NCBI RefSeq assembly: GCF_035998295.1
Contig: NZ_DASYHS010000084.1
Coordinates: 1-11,975, forward strand
Length of the DNA stretch: 11,975 nucleotides
Source: DASYHS01 sp035998295
GTDB lineage: Bacteria; Pseudomonadota; Alphaproteobacteria; Azospirillales; Azospirillaceae
Direction of reading: 5' to 3'
Shown here: piece after piece, positions 6,846 through 11,975 of the stretch
Layout of the letters: every line of letters begins with the position of its first letter
Numbering within the stretch: position 1 is the stretch's first letter
The notes under the pieces: model-generated
Seen by the model: only the letters and a program-made list of their open reading frames with translations
What the model was told of the DNA's origin: nothing
The model's database searches: none
Made by a program: the position numbers and the translations under genes

Positions 6846-7976
6846 TCACGGCTCCTCGTCGTACCATTCCTCGCCGTCCTCGGCGCGGCGCCGGGCCAGT
6901 TCCTCGCGCGCTTCGGCGGCACGCCGGTTCCGGGCGAGCCCGGCCTCCGCCGCGTGCGGGTCGCGGCCCTCCTCGGCGGCGGCCGCCCGCGCCTCCTTGA
7001 TGCGGGAGAGCAGTTCGAACAGGACGGGCTCGACGCCGATGCCGGCCGCGCCCGACAGCGCCAGGACCGGCGACCCGGTTACGGCGCGCAACGCGGCCAG
7101 CTTCGCCTCGACCTCCTCCTCGACCAGGGCGTCGACCTTGTTGAGGCCGACGATCTCGGGCTTGCCGGCGAGGCCGTGGCCGTAGGCGTCCAACTCGCCC
7201 CGGATCACGCGGTAGGCCTCGACGACGCCGTCCTGGGTGCCGTCGACGAGATGCAGCAGCACGTTCGTGCGCTCGACATGGCCGAGGAAGCGGTCGCCGA
7301 GCCCGGCGCCGCCGCTCGCCCCCTCGATCAGGCCGGGGATGTCGGCCAGCACGAACTCCTCGTCGCCGGCGCGAACGACGCCGAGATTGGGGGTCAGGGT
7401 CGTGAAGGGATAGTCGGCGATCTTCGGGCGTGCGCGCGAGCAGGCGGCCAGGAAGGTGCTCTTGCCCGCATTCGGCAGCCCGACCAGCCCGGCATCGGCG
7501 ATCAGCTTCAGGCGCAGCCAGATCCAGCGCTCCTCTCCCGGCCAGCCGGGGTGGAACTGGCGGGGCGCGCGGTTGGTCGAGCTCTTGTAATGGGCGTTGC
7601 CGAAGCCGCCGTCGCCGCCCTTCAGCAGGACGGTGCGCTGGCCGGGCGCCGTCATGTCCGCGAGCACGGTCTCGCCGTCCTCGTCCAGCACCTGCGTGCC
7701 GACGGGCACGCGCAGGACCACGTCCTCGCCACTGGCGCCGGTGCGGTTGCGCCCCATGCCGTGGCCGCCGCGCGGCGCCTTGAAGTGCTGCTGGTAGCGG
7801 TAGTCGATCAGCGTGTTGAGGCCGTCCAGCGCCTCGATGACGACGTCTCCGCCCTTGCCGCCGTCGCCGCCGTCGGGCCCGCCGAACTCGATGAACTTCT
7901 CGCGGCGGAAGCTGACGACGCCCGGCCCGCCATCGCCGCTCTTCAGGAAGACTTTCGCCTGGTCGAGGAATTTCAT
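6846..7976 (-). CDS. obgE: Obg-family GTPase (CgtA), 50S ribosome assembly
   Basis: ObgE is a conserved, usually essential GTPase that acts in late 50S subunit assembly and stress signalling. The 376-residue protein starts MKFLDQAKVFLKSGDGGPG and has the glycine-rich Obg domain (about 1-158). The G domain follows, with GLPNAGKS (166-173), the FTTLTPNLGVV switch (191-201), DIPGLIEGA (212-220), NKVD (279-282) and SGA (308-310). The tail after about 325 is charged and Ala/Arg/Glu rich, ending GEEWYDEEP. The ATG at 7976 is chosen for the canonical MKFLDQ start; the frame is open further upstream, but that part is not conserved in character and overlaps rpmA. No strong ribosome binding site is seen. 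A 121-base structured spacer separates it from rpmA. Its 3' end faces the ars operon. Confidence 0.97.
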   Translation of the reverse strand: MKFLDQAKVFLKSGDGGPGVVSFRREKFIEFGGPDGGDGGKGGDVVIEALDGLNTLIDYRYQQHFKAPRGGHGMGRNRTGASGEDVVLRVPVGTQVLDEDGETVLADMTAPGQRTVLLKGGDGGFGNAHYKSSTNRAPRQFHPGWPGEERWIWLRLKLIADAGLVGLPNAGKSTFLAACSRARPKIADYPFTTLTPNLGVVRAGDEEFVLADIPGLIEGASGGAGLGDRFLGHVERTNVLLHLVDGTQDGVVEAYRVIRGELDAYGHGLAGKPEIVGLNKVDALVEEEVEAKLAALRAVTGSPVLALSGAAGIGVEPVLFELLSRIKEARAAAAEEGRDPHAAEAGLARNRRAAEAREELARRRAEDGEEWYDEEP

Positions 7977-8001
7977 GGGAGTACCCGCCCCGGTCGGAAA
8001 T

Positions 8002-8050
8002 GGGATCGGGAAACGGCATCGGGGGGACCGGTCGCCCGATCCCCCCGATG
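8002..8050 (-). repeat. Overlapping inverted repeats in the rpmA-obgE spacer (alternative hairpins)
   Basis: A perfect 10-bp inverted repeat pairs CATCGGGGGG (8017-8026) with CCCCCCGATG (8041-8050) across a 14-base loop. A second perfect 9-bp repeat pairs GGGATCGGG (8002-8010) with CCCGATCCC (8035-8043). The two share bases 8041-8043, so they exclude each other in full form. GGATCGGG recurs at 8071-8078 and could also pair with 8035-8042. No T tract follows on the minus strand, so an intrinsic terminator is unlikely. An intercistronic stem that sets the ratio of ribosomal protein to GTPase by stability or attenuation is plausible but inferred. Confidence 0.6.
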
Positions 8051-8097
8051 AACCCGATGGTGGAAGCCCTGGATCGGGCAGCGTCAGCCGGCGAGCG

Positions 8098-8367
8098 TCA
8101 CTCGGCCGCGGCCGGCACCTCGTCCGCGATCGAGACGAGCATGCGGTCGCCGGACTTGCGGAACCGGACCTGCCCGTCGACGAGAGCGAACAGCGTATGG
8201 TCCTTGCCCAGGCCGACATTGGCGCCGGGATGGAACTTGGTACCGCGCTGACGGACGATGATGTTGCCGGCCAGCACGCTCTCGCCGCCGAAGCGCTTCA
8301 CGCCGAGACGGCGACCGGCGCTGTCGCGGCCGTTGCGGGAGCTACCGCCTGCCTTCTTATGTGCCAT
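8098..8367 (-). CDS. rpmA: 50S ribosomal protein L27 (bL27)
   Basis: This is an 89-residue protein with the classic start MAHKKAGGSSRNGRDSAGRRLGVKRFGG followed by VLAGNIIVRQRGTKFHPG and GLGKDHTLFAL, which identify bL27. Its flexible N-terminus reaches toward the peptidyl-transferase centre. There is no Firmicutes-style cleaved N-terminal extension. A strong AGGAG ribosome binding site precedes the ATG by 8 bases. It lies 30 bases after rplU and is co-transcribed with it. The C-terminus ends in an acidic Ala/Glu tail (EVPAAAE). Confidence 0.98.
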   Translation of the reverse strand: MAHKKAGGSSRNGRDSAGRRLGVKRFGGESVLAGNIIVRQRGTKFHPGANVGLGKDHTLFALVDGQVRFRKSGDRMLVSIADEVPAAAE

Positions 8368-8397
8368 TTCCGAATCTCCTCTGCCCGGGCCGGCCGA

Positions 8398-8715
8398 TCA
8401 GGCGCTGGCCTGGATGCCGGTGATGCGCAGGACCGTCAGGTCCTGGCGGTGCCCGTTCTTGCGCCGGTAGTTCTGGCGGCGCTTCTTCTTGAAGACGATG
8501 ATCTTCGGGCCGCGATCCTGGGCGACGACCTCCGCGGTCACCGAAGCCCCGGCGACCACCGGCGTGCCGACGGAGGTGCTGCCGCCGTCGCTGACCATCA
8601 GCACGTCGTCCAGACTGATGGTCGCGCCAGGCTCACCCGCCAGCTTCTCGACCCTGATCACGTCGCCGCTGGCGACCTTGTACTGCTTGCCGCCGGTACG
8701 AATGACTGCGAACAT
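8398..8715 (-). CDS. rplU: 50S ribosomal protein L21 (bL21)
   Basis: This is a 105-residue protein starting MFAVIRTGGKQYKVASGDVIRVEKL, with the family's FKKKRRQNYRRKNGHRQ basic segment and the VLRITGI ending, all diagnostic of bL21, which binds 23S rRNA. The ATG at 8715 is chosen because it gives the canonical N-terminus. The frame is open for 29 codons further upstream, but that part coincides with a leader hairpin and has no family similarity. It is the first gene of rplU-rpmA-(obgE), driven by the promoter at 8812-8839. Confidence 0.98.
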   Translation of the reverse strand: MFAVIRTGGKQYKVASGDVIRVEKLAGEPGATISLDDVLMVSDGGSTSVGTPVVAGASVTAEVVAQDRGPKIIVFKKKRRQNYRRKNGHRQDLTVLRITGIQASA

Positions 8716-8735
8716 GTCTGCCACTGCCGTATCTG

Positions 8736-8796
8736 AAAATAAACGGCGGGCACACATTTCCGGCAGGTCCTCGCGACCCATCAGCCCTGTGCCCGC
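8736..8796 (-). ncRNA. Candidate rplU leader: hairpin followed by a U-rich tract (possible attenuator)
   Basis: Within the roughly 90-base leader of rplU, GCGGGCACA (8788-8796 read on the minus strand) pairs perfectly with TGTGCCCGC (8746-8754), closing a 33-base loop that contains a smaller GGTC/GACC stem. Immediately 3' of the stem the minus strand reads CGTTTATTTT, so the whole looks like an intrinsic terminator placed just before the rplU ATG. Ribosomal-protein operons, including those led by L21 in other bacteria, are often controlled by such leaders when the protein is in excess. The structure is seen directly; the regulatory role is inferred. Confidence 0.55.
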
Positions 8797-8811
8797 TTGC
8801 AAGAGAGGCGG

Positions 8812-8839
8812 AATATACGCATCCCCGCCCCCCTGTCAA
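8812..8839 (-). promoter_or_regulatory. Strong sigma-70 promoter of rplU-rpmA-obgE
   Basis: On the minus strand a perfect TTGACA -35 box (8834-8839) is followed after 16 G-rich bases by a TATATT -10 box (8812-8817). Transcription should start near 8805, about 90 bases before the rplU ATG. This is the best promoter in the window. The -35 box contains the TGA stop codon (8836-8838) of the upstream gene on the same strand, so the two transcription units abut with no spacer. Confidence 0.88.
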
Positions 8840-10125
8840 CCACTCCCTGCCCCGCGCGGCGACAATCCCGAGGCCCCGGCCCGGCGGCGGACGACCTGCC
8901 GGCCGAAGCGGGTCCACTGGCGCGGCCGCGCCCCCGCGGCGACGGCATCGGCGAGCCCGTCCGGGTCGTCCGCGACGAACCCGGCCAGCGTCTCGATCCC
9001 GTAGGAGAACAACCGGTCCGACAGCGTGGTGCTCGGCCCGACCATGGCGACGCGCGCCGGACCCGCGAGGTCGAGCAGCCTGGGCAGGGTCCGGTTGGGC
9101 AGCGTGGAGCCGGTCAGCACGACCTGCGCCGCGCCGGGAAGCAGCCAGTCCGCAGCTTCGGGCGGGAACCGGCCCTCGCCGGGGCTGGCATCGATCACCT
9201 CGGCGCGCGGCAGCCGGTCCAGCAGGTCGGGGAAGGCGCCGACGACGACGAGGCGCCCCGGAGCCGGTCCGGCGGAGCCGACGACGGCATCCAGGCCGTT
9301 CCCGGCTTCGGCGTCCAGATCGGGCCGGTTGTAATGCGCGTTGACGGCGGCGAAGCCGAGCGTGGCGTCGAACGGGTCCCAGGCTTCGATCCGCCGCGCC
9401 AGCGCCCCGAGGCCGTGCCGGCCGAGCGCGCGCAGCCGATAGGCGGGCACGGCGGCCCCCTCCGGCATGCGGGCGACGCCGCACCCCCGCGCGCTTCGCA
9501 CCAGGACCCAGGGCGGCGCGCATTCGATCCGCCGCACCTCGTCGTCCTCCACGCCGTTCAGCAGGTCGCGGTAGAGCCGGCAGCCGCCCCACCAGCGCCA
9601 CAGCGCGTCCTCCTCGGGCGGCAGCATGCGCGACAGCGTGCCGGCGAAGGCCAGCCAGTCCGGCAGGTACTTGCCGTTGACCGAGGTCAGCACCGGCACG
9701 CCTTCGGCGACGGCATCGCCCAGCTCCGAGGCGAGGCCGCCGCCCTGGCTCTCCAGCCCGCCGAACTTGTTGAGGACCAGCAGGTCCAGGCCGCCGGCCC
9801 GCGCCGCGCGGATCAGCGCCGACGCCTCGGCCACGCCCGCCGGGTCGACCCGGCATGAGGACGAGCCGCGGCCGAGGCGCTGGCTTATCGGGATCGCCCG
9901 CCCGGTCGCGATCTCGACCAGTTCCATCTCGTCGGCGCAGACGGCGCCGCCCGCCTGCGTGCCGCCGCCCTGGCGCTGGACGACGCCGCCGACGCGAAAG
10001 CCGCGCCCCGCGAGCGCCGTCGCGAACCGCGATATCAGCACGTCGACGCCGCTGCCCGGCCCATGGACGACGACGGCCGGCGGCAGGGCCGGCGGGATCA
10101 GGCGGGCGGACGGGGATACGGCCAT
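8836..10125 (-). CDS. Large DUF2478-DUF4213-DUF364-like fusion protein, putative metal-related
   Basis: The product is 429 residues from the ATG at 10125 (GGAA upstream); an in-frame ATG at 10155 is an alternative start. Residues 1-168 resemble DUF2478, a P-loop-NTPase-like family often found near molybdenum genes: VVVHGPGSGVDVLISRFATAL (18-38), where the P-loop lysine is missing, FRVGGVVQRQ, and a Walker-B-like LDLLVLNKFGGLE (113-125) followed by GVPVLTSVN. Residues about 185-265 (PPWVLVRSARGCGVARM, GFAAVNAHYN) resemble the DUF4213 enolase-like domain. About 270-405 resemble DUF364, called a putative heavy-metal chelation domain: LVVVGAFPDLL (292-302), VVLTGSTLPNRTLPRLLDL (335-353), VGPSTTLSDRLFSYGIETLAGF (362-383). 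The C-terminus is a basic tail. The assignments are from remembered patterns. A role in metal handling is inferred. An AT-rich CATATA near 10183-10188 may be its -10. Confidence 0.7.
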   Translation of the reverse strand: MAVSPSARLIPPALPPAVVVHGPGSGVDVLISRFATALAGRGFRVGGVVQRQGGGTQAGGAVCADEMELVEIATGRAIPISQRLGRGSSSCRVDPAGVAEASALIRAARAGGLDLLVLNKFGGLESQGGGLASELGDAVAEGVPVLTSVNGKYLPDWLAFAGTLSRMLPPEEDALWRWWGGCRLYRDLLNGVEDDEVRRIECAPPWVLVRSARGCGVARMPEGAAVPAYRLRALGRHGLGALARRIEAWDPFDATLGFAAVNAHYNRPDLDAEAGNGLDAVVGSAGPAPGRLVVVGAFPDLLDRLPRAEVIDASPGEGRFPPEAADWLLPGAAQVVLTGSTLPNRTLPRLLDLAGPARVAMVGPSTTLSDRLFSYGIETLAGFVADDPDGLADAVAAGARPRQWTRFGRQVVRRRAGASGLSPRGAGSG

Positions 10126-10238
10126 GAGCGGTTCCGTTGCGAGCGGGCCGGTCATGTTAGCGGAAACCGGCCGGAAGTCCCTATATGTAAGGGCGCACGC
10201 CGCGGCGGACAGGCGCATGCCGGAGCGCAATTCTATTC

Positions 10239-10267
10239 TTGCGACCCGCTTGGCCTTGGGGTAGTTT
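10239..10267 (+). promoter_or_regulatory. Possible promoter of tRNA-Ser
   Basis: TTGCGA (10239-10244) and TAGTTT (10262-10267) are 17 bases apart, placing a start near 10274 and a 5' leader of about 40 bases before the mature tRNA. The matches are moderate (4 of 6 at the -35). Confidence 0.4.
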
Positions 10268-10313
10268 GCGCGCCTCGCGGGCCGGGGTGCCGAAGCTTGC
10301 CGGCGCGCGATGC

Positions 10314-10403
10314 GGACGGGTGGTCGAGTGGTTGAAGGCACCGCACTCGAAATGCGGCGTACCTGCAAGGGTACCGTGGGTTCGAATCCCACCCCGTCCG
10401 CCA
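10314..10403 (+). tRNA. tRNA-Ser, anticodon CGA
   Basis: The 90-base gene folds as a class II tRNA. The acceptor strands GGACGGG (10314-10320) and CCCGTCC are followed by discriminator G and an encoded CCA (10401-10403). The anticodon arm is CCGCA-CT-CGA-AA-TGCGG with anticodon CGA at 10348-10350, reading UCG serine codons, which are common in this GC-rich genome. A long variable arm (GTACC-TGCAA-GGGTAC) is typical of serine tRNAs. The T arm is GTGGG-TTCGAAT-CCCAC. It is divergent from the DUF2478/DUF364 gene. tRNA 3' ends of this kind are frequent phage and island attachment sites, but no second copy of the 3' end is seen in the window. Confidence 0.97.
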
Positions 10404-10709
10404 CTTCCCTCTGAGTTTCTCAATGTTTGCAGCATCTTGCGACGGCTCTTCGCCGTCCTGCCCACATCTGTACCCACATTCGCAGAGCGATCACTGACGA
10501 GCGGCGGCGAACATTCGCGTTGAGGCGCTTGTCTGAGTGAAAGGCTTCGCACGCGTGCAGCGGCCCCGCGGGACGCGGCCGCGCGACGGGCAGGCCGCAG
10601 TCGAAATTCAAGCGGACCGAGCCCTTCCTGCACACGAGGCCGTTCCAGTTGGCCCGCCCCACGTCGAAGGCGATCACGCCGTGGAGCTTGGGAAGCCTCT
10701 CCGGGGCAG
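10404..10709. other. No confident gene: apparently degraded sequence between tRNA-Ser and the insertion sequence
   Basis: This 306-base stretch holds no recognisable intact gene. A small hairpin GACGGC-TCTTC-GCCGTC (10441-10457) lies 37 bases after the tRNA and lacks a T tract, so it is at most a weak terminator. CCCACAT repeats at 10461-10467 and 10473-10479; on the minus strand this reads NVGTDVG, a string reminiscent of tails of tyrosine integrases next to tRNA genes, but no catalytic region is present. The region looks like the worn end of a former insertion at the tRNA. Confidence 0.5.
10420..10709 (-). pseudogene. Possible gene fragment cut by the insertion sequence
   Basis: On the minus strand a frame stays open from the IS boundary (first full codon at 10707) to a stop at 10420. 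Its first part, APERLPKLHGVIAFDVGRAN and on through RKGSVRLNFDCGLPV, has a protein-like composition. Beyond about 10540 the translation becomes Arg-rich and unlike protein. I do not recognise the family. The reading could be the 3' piece of a gene disrupted by the IS3 element, or chance openness at high GC. Confidence 0.25.
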
Positions 10710-10722
10710 TGAGGTGGTCCCC
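10710..10722 (+). repeat. Left terminal inverted repeat of the IS3-family element
   Basis: TGAGGTGGTCCCC matches the complement of the final 13 bases of the window exactly, which defines this end of the element. Confidence 0.9.
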
Positions 10723-10770
10723 GATGGCCGGACAGTTTGGCGGCTGGAATAAGCTTGGTTCAGGTCTCCG

Positions 10771-11628
10771 TCATGCCGCCAAGCCGATCCCAGTCTCGAT
10801 GCCCTGGTAGGCCTCGTCCGGGGTGCTGCCGCCGAGCCGCGAATGCGGCCTCTCGGCATTGTAGTAGGTCACCCACCGTCCGATCCCGGCGCGCGCCTCG
10901 CTGCCGGTCTCGAAAGCGTTCAGGTAGACGCACTCGTATTTCAGGCTCCTCCATAGCCGCTCGATGAACACGTTGTCCATCCACCGGCCGCGCCCGTCCA
11001 TCGACACCCGGATGCCCGCCTCGCTCAAGACGCCGGTGAAACGGGGGCTGGTGAACTGGCTGCCCTGGTCGGTATTGAAGATCTCCGGGCACCCGTATCG
11101 CGCCAGCGCCTCCTCAAGCGCTTCGAGGCAGAAGTCCACGTCCATGGTATTCGAGAGCCGCCACGACAGCACCTTCCTCGTGGCCCAGTCCATCACCGCG
11201 ACGAGATACAGAAAACCGCGCCGCATGGGAATGTAGGTCAGATCGGCACACCAGACCTGGTTCGGCCGCTCGATGGACAGGCTCCGCAGCAGGTAGGGCC
11301 AGACCCGGTGCTCGGGGTGCGGCACCGTCGTCCGCGGCCGCTGGTAGACCGCCGCCAAGCCCATCTTCGCCATCAACCGCCGCACCCGCTTGCGGCCGAC
11401 GACATGGCCCTGACGACGTAGGTGGCGCGCCATCTGGCGCGAGCCGTACCAGGGCGTCTCCAGGAACTGCGCGTCGATCAACCGCATCAGCTTCAGGTTC
11501 AGCGCGCTCTCGCCCCGGACCGGCCCGTAGTAGGCCGACCGGCTGATCGAGACCAGCTCGCATTGCCGCACGATCGACAGCCGCGGATGCTCGGGCTCGA
11601 TCATCTCGCGCCTCCGGCCGACGCTCAT
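10771..11628 (-). CDS. IS3-family transposase OrfB (DDE catalytic subunit)
   Basis: This is a 285-residue transposase, full length for IS3 OrfB. The N-terminal HTH_21-type region contains ISRSAYY (28-34) and the YGSRQMARHLRRQGHVVGRKRVRRLM segment. The rve integrase core follows with the three catalytic acids in context: D in VWCADLTYIPM, D in IFNTDQGSQFTS, and E in DNVFIERLWRSLKYECVYL. It ends with the familiar YNAERPHSRLGGSTPDEAY. The ATG overlaps the orfA stop (ATGA), and orfB lies in the -1 frame relative to orfA, so it can be made either by coupling or as an OrfAB fusion by frameshifting at 11646-11652. Confidence 0.96.
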   Translation of the reverse strand: MSVGRRREMIEPEHPRLSIVRQCELVSISRSAYYGPVRGESALNLKLMRLIDAQFLETPWYGSRQMARHLRRQGHVVGRKRVRRLMAKMGLAAVYQRPRTTVPHPEHRVWPYLLRSLSIERPNQVWCADLTYIPMRRGFLYLVAVMDWATRKVLSWRLSNTMDVDFCLEALEEALARYGCPEIFNTDQGSQFTSPRFTGVLSEAGIRVSMDGRGRWMDNVFIERLWRSLKYECVYLNAFETGSEARAGIGRWVTYYNAERPHSRLGGSTPDEAYQGIETGIGLAA

Positions 11629-11909
11629 CGACCGGAGGCCTTGCGCAAAAAATCCCGCTCCACTACCAACTGGCCGATCTTGGCGTGCAGCTTCTCCACC
11701 TCGTCCTCGCGCGCCGTCTCGGCTGCCTCCGCCTTGCCCGAAAACACCGCGGCCATGCCCTCGACCGCCTGCCGCTTCCAGGCATTGATCAGCGTCTGGT
11801 GGACGCCGTGCTTGCTCACCAGCTGCGCGATCGTCAGCTCGCCCCGCAACGCCTCCAGCGCAACTTTCGCCTTGAACTCAGCCGTGTAATGCTTCCGCTT
11901 TCCCGTCAT
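11625..11909 (-). CDS. IS3-family transposase OrfA (helix-turn-helix subunit)
   Basis: The 94-residue product begins MTGKRKHYTAEFKAKVALEA and carries an HTH_Tnp_1 domain (LTIAQLVSKHGVHQTLINAWKRQ). A C-terminal leucine-zipper-like coiled coil (EDEVEKLHAKIGQLVVERDFL) mediates OrfA/OrfAB contacts in this family. The ATG at 11909 is preferred, with AGGA about 9 bases upstream; an upstream in-frame TTG at 11939 would start inside the subterminal repeat. Its binding partner is OrfB, encoded immediately downstream. Confidence 0.94.
   Translation of the reverse strand: MTGKRKHYTAEFKAKVALEALRGELTIAQLVSKHGVHQTLINAWKRQAVEGMAAVFSGKAEAAETAREDEVEKLHAKIGQLVVERDFLRKASGR
11646..11652 (-). promoter_or_regulatory. 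T-TTT-TTG slippery heptamer for -1 frameshifting (orfA to orfB)
   Basis: On the minus strand the orfA codons GAT-TTT-TTG form the X-XXY-YYZ pattern in the zero frame, seven codons before the orfA stop. A -1 slip continues as A-Q-G-L-R-S-M into OrfB without a stop. IS3 elements typically make their OrfAB transposase this way, more often at A6G; here it is T6G. Confidence 0.7.
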
Positions 11910-11962
11910 CGGGTCCGTCCTTTCCCCAGGGCGAACCAAGCTTAGCCGACTGCTCGGGTGAT

Positions 11963-11975
11963 GGGGACCACCTCA
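11963..11975 (-). repeat. Right terminal inverted repeat of the IS3-family element
   Basis: Reading on the minus strand gives TGAGGTGGTCCCC, identical to the left end. It ends on the last base of the window. Confidence 0.9.

Larger units (their letters stand above)
10710..11975 (-). mobile_element. Complete IS3-family insertion sequence, about 1.27 kb
   Basis: The outer ends are matching inverted repeats, TGAGGTGGTCCCC at 10710-10722 and its complement at 11963-11975, with weaker similarity for about ten more bases. They begin with the TG dinucleotide usual for IS3 ends. A second, perfect 12-bp inverted repeat, TAAGCTTGGTTC, lies inside each end (10750-10761, and complemented at 11933-11944). 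Inside are orfA and orfB on the minus strand in the standard -1 relation. Size, ends and both genes look intact, so the element is potentially active. The left flank bases are CAG (10707-10709); the right flank is beyond the window, so a 3-bp target duplication cannot be tested. The subgroup resembles IS3 itself, but no named element is claimed. Confidence 0.92.

Noticed and set aside
6954..8051. 365-codon plus-strand open frame opposite obgE
   Set aside because: It lies entirely antisense to obgE with its clear GTPase motifs; the composition is that of a shadow frame.
10441..10457. Intrinsic terminator after tRNA-Ser
   Set aside because: There is a 6-bp stem with a 5-base loop, but no T tract follows on either strand, so it was only mentioned within the intergenic entry.
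10181..10633. Minus-strand open frame across tRNA-Ser, containing GGIRTHGTLAGTPHFECG
   Set aside because: This is the antisense translation of a serine tRNA, a frequent database artefact; the part beyond the tRNA has no catalytic integrase motif.
1..11975. CRISPR array, toxin-antitoxin pair or phage-defence system
   Set aside because: No regularly spaced repeats, no small paired genes and no recognised defence domains were found on either strand.

Overview
The window is a high-GC chromosomal segment, most likely from an alphaproteobacterium of the Rhodospirillales type. This rests on the very GC-rich codon use, the rplU-rpmA-obgE ribosome-biogenesis block with proB in line beyond it, and the character of the proteins. 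No species assignment is possible from the sequence alone.

Layout from left to right. (1) Positions 1-184 hold the 5' end of an unrecognised gene on the minus strand, divergent from a lipoprotein gene (399-1886, plus) with a degenerate OmpA-like C-terminus. (2) The lipoprotein gene is directly convergent with proB (1887-3026, minus), with no base between the two stop codons. (3) Positions 3208-6839 form a plus-strand block: an MFS transporter, then a tightly overlapped arsenic-resistance operon arsR-arsC-acr3-arsN2. ArsR senses As(III). ArsC reduces arsenate to arsenite. Acr3 exports arsenite. ArsN2 is a GNAT acetyltransferase associated with arsenic resistance. (4) The minus-strand block rplU-rpmA-obgE (8715 down to 6846) has a near-consensus promoter, a hairpin leader ahead of rplU, and a structured rpmA-obgE spacer. 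Read on the minus strand the order is rplU, rpmA, obgE, [MFS and ars block in opposite orientation], proB, so the ars block looks inserted into a usually contiguous obgE-proB neighbourhood. (5) Positions 8836-10125 (minus) encode a large protein that reads as a DUF2478-DUF4213-DUF364 fusion, possibly metal related. Its stop codon lies inside the rplU -35 box. (6) A tRNA-Ser(CGA) gene lies at 10314-10403, followed by about 300 bp of apparently degraded sequence. (7) A complete IS3-family insertion sequence (10710-11975) has orfA and orfB on the minus strand, matching terminal inverted repeats, and a T6G slippery heptamer. Its outer right end coincides with the last base of the window.

Most of the window is conserved housekeeping or well-known resistance functions. 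I do not see a convincing new multi-gene system. The items most worth a second look are the three-domain DUF2478/DUF4213/DUF364 protein, the RNA structures in the rplU-rpmA-obgE transcript, the antisense arrangement of the ars operon against obgE, and the palindrome-rich proB/MFS intergenic region.
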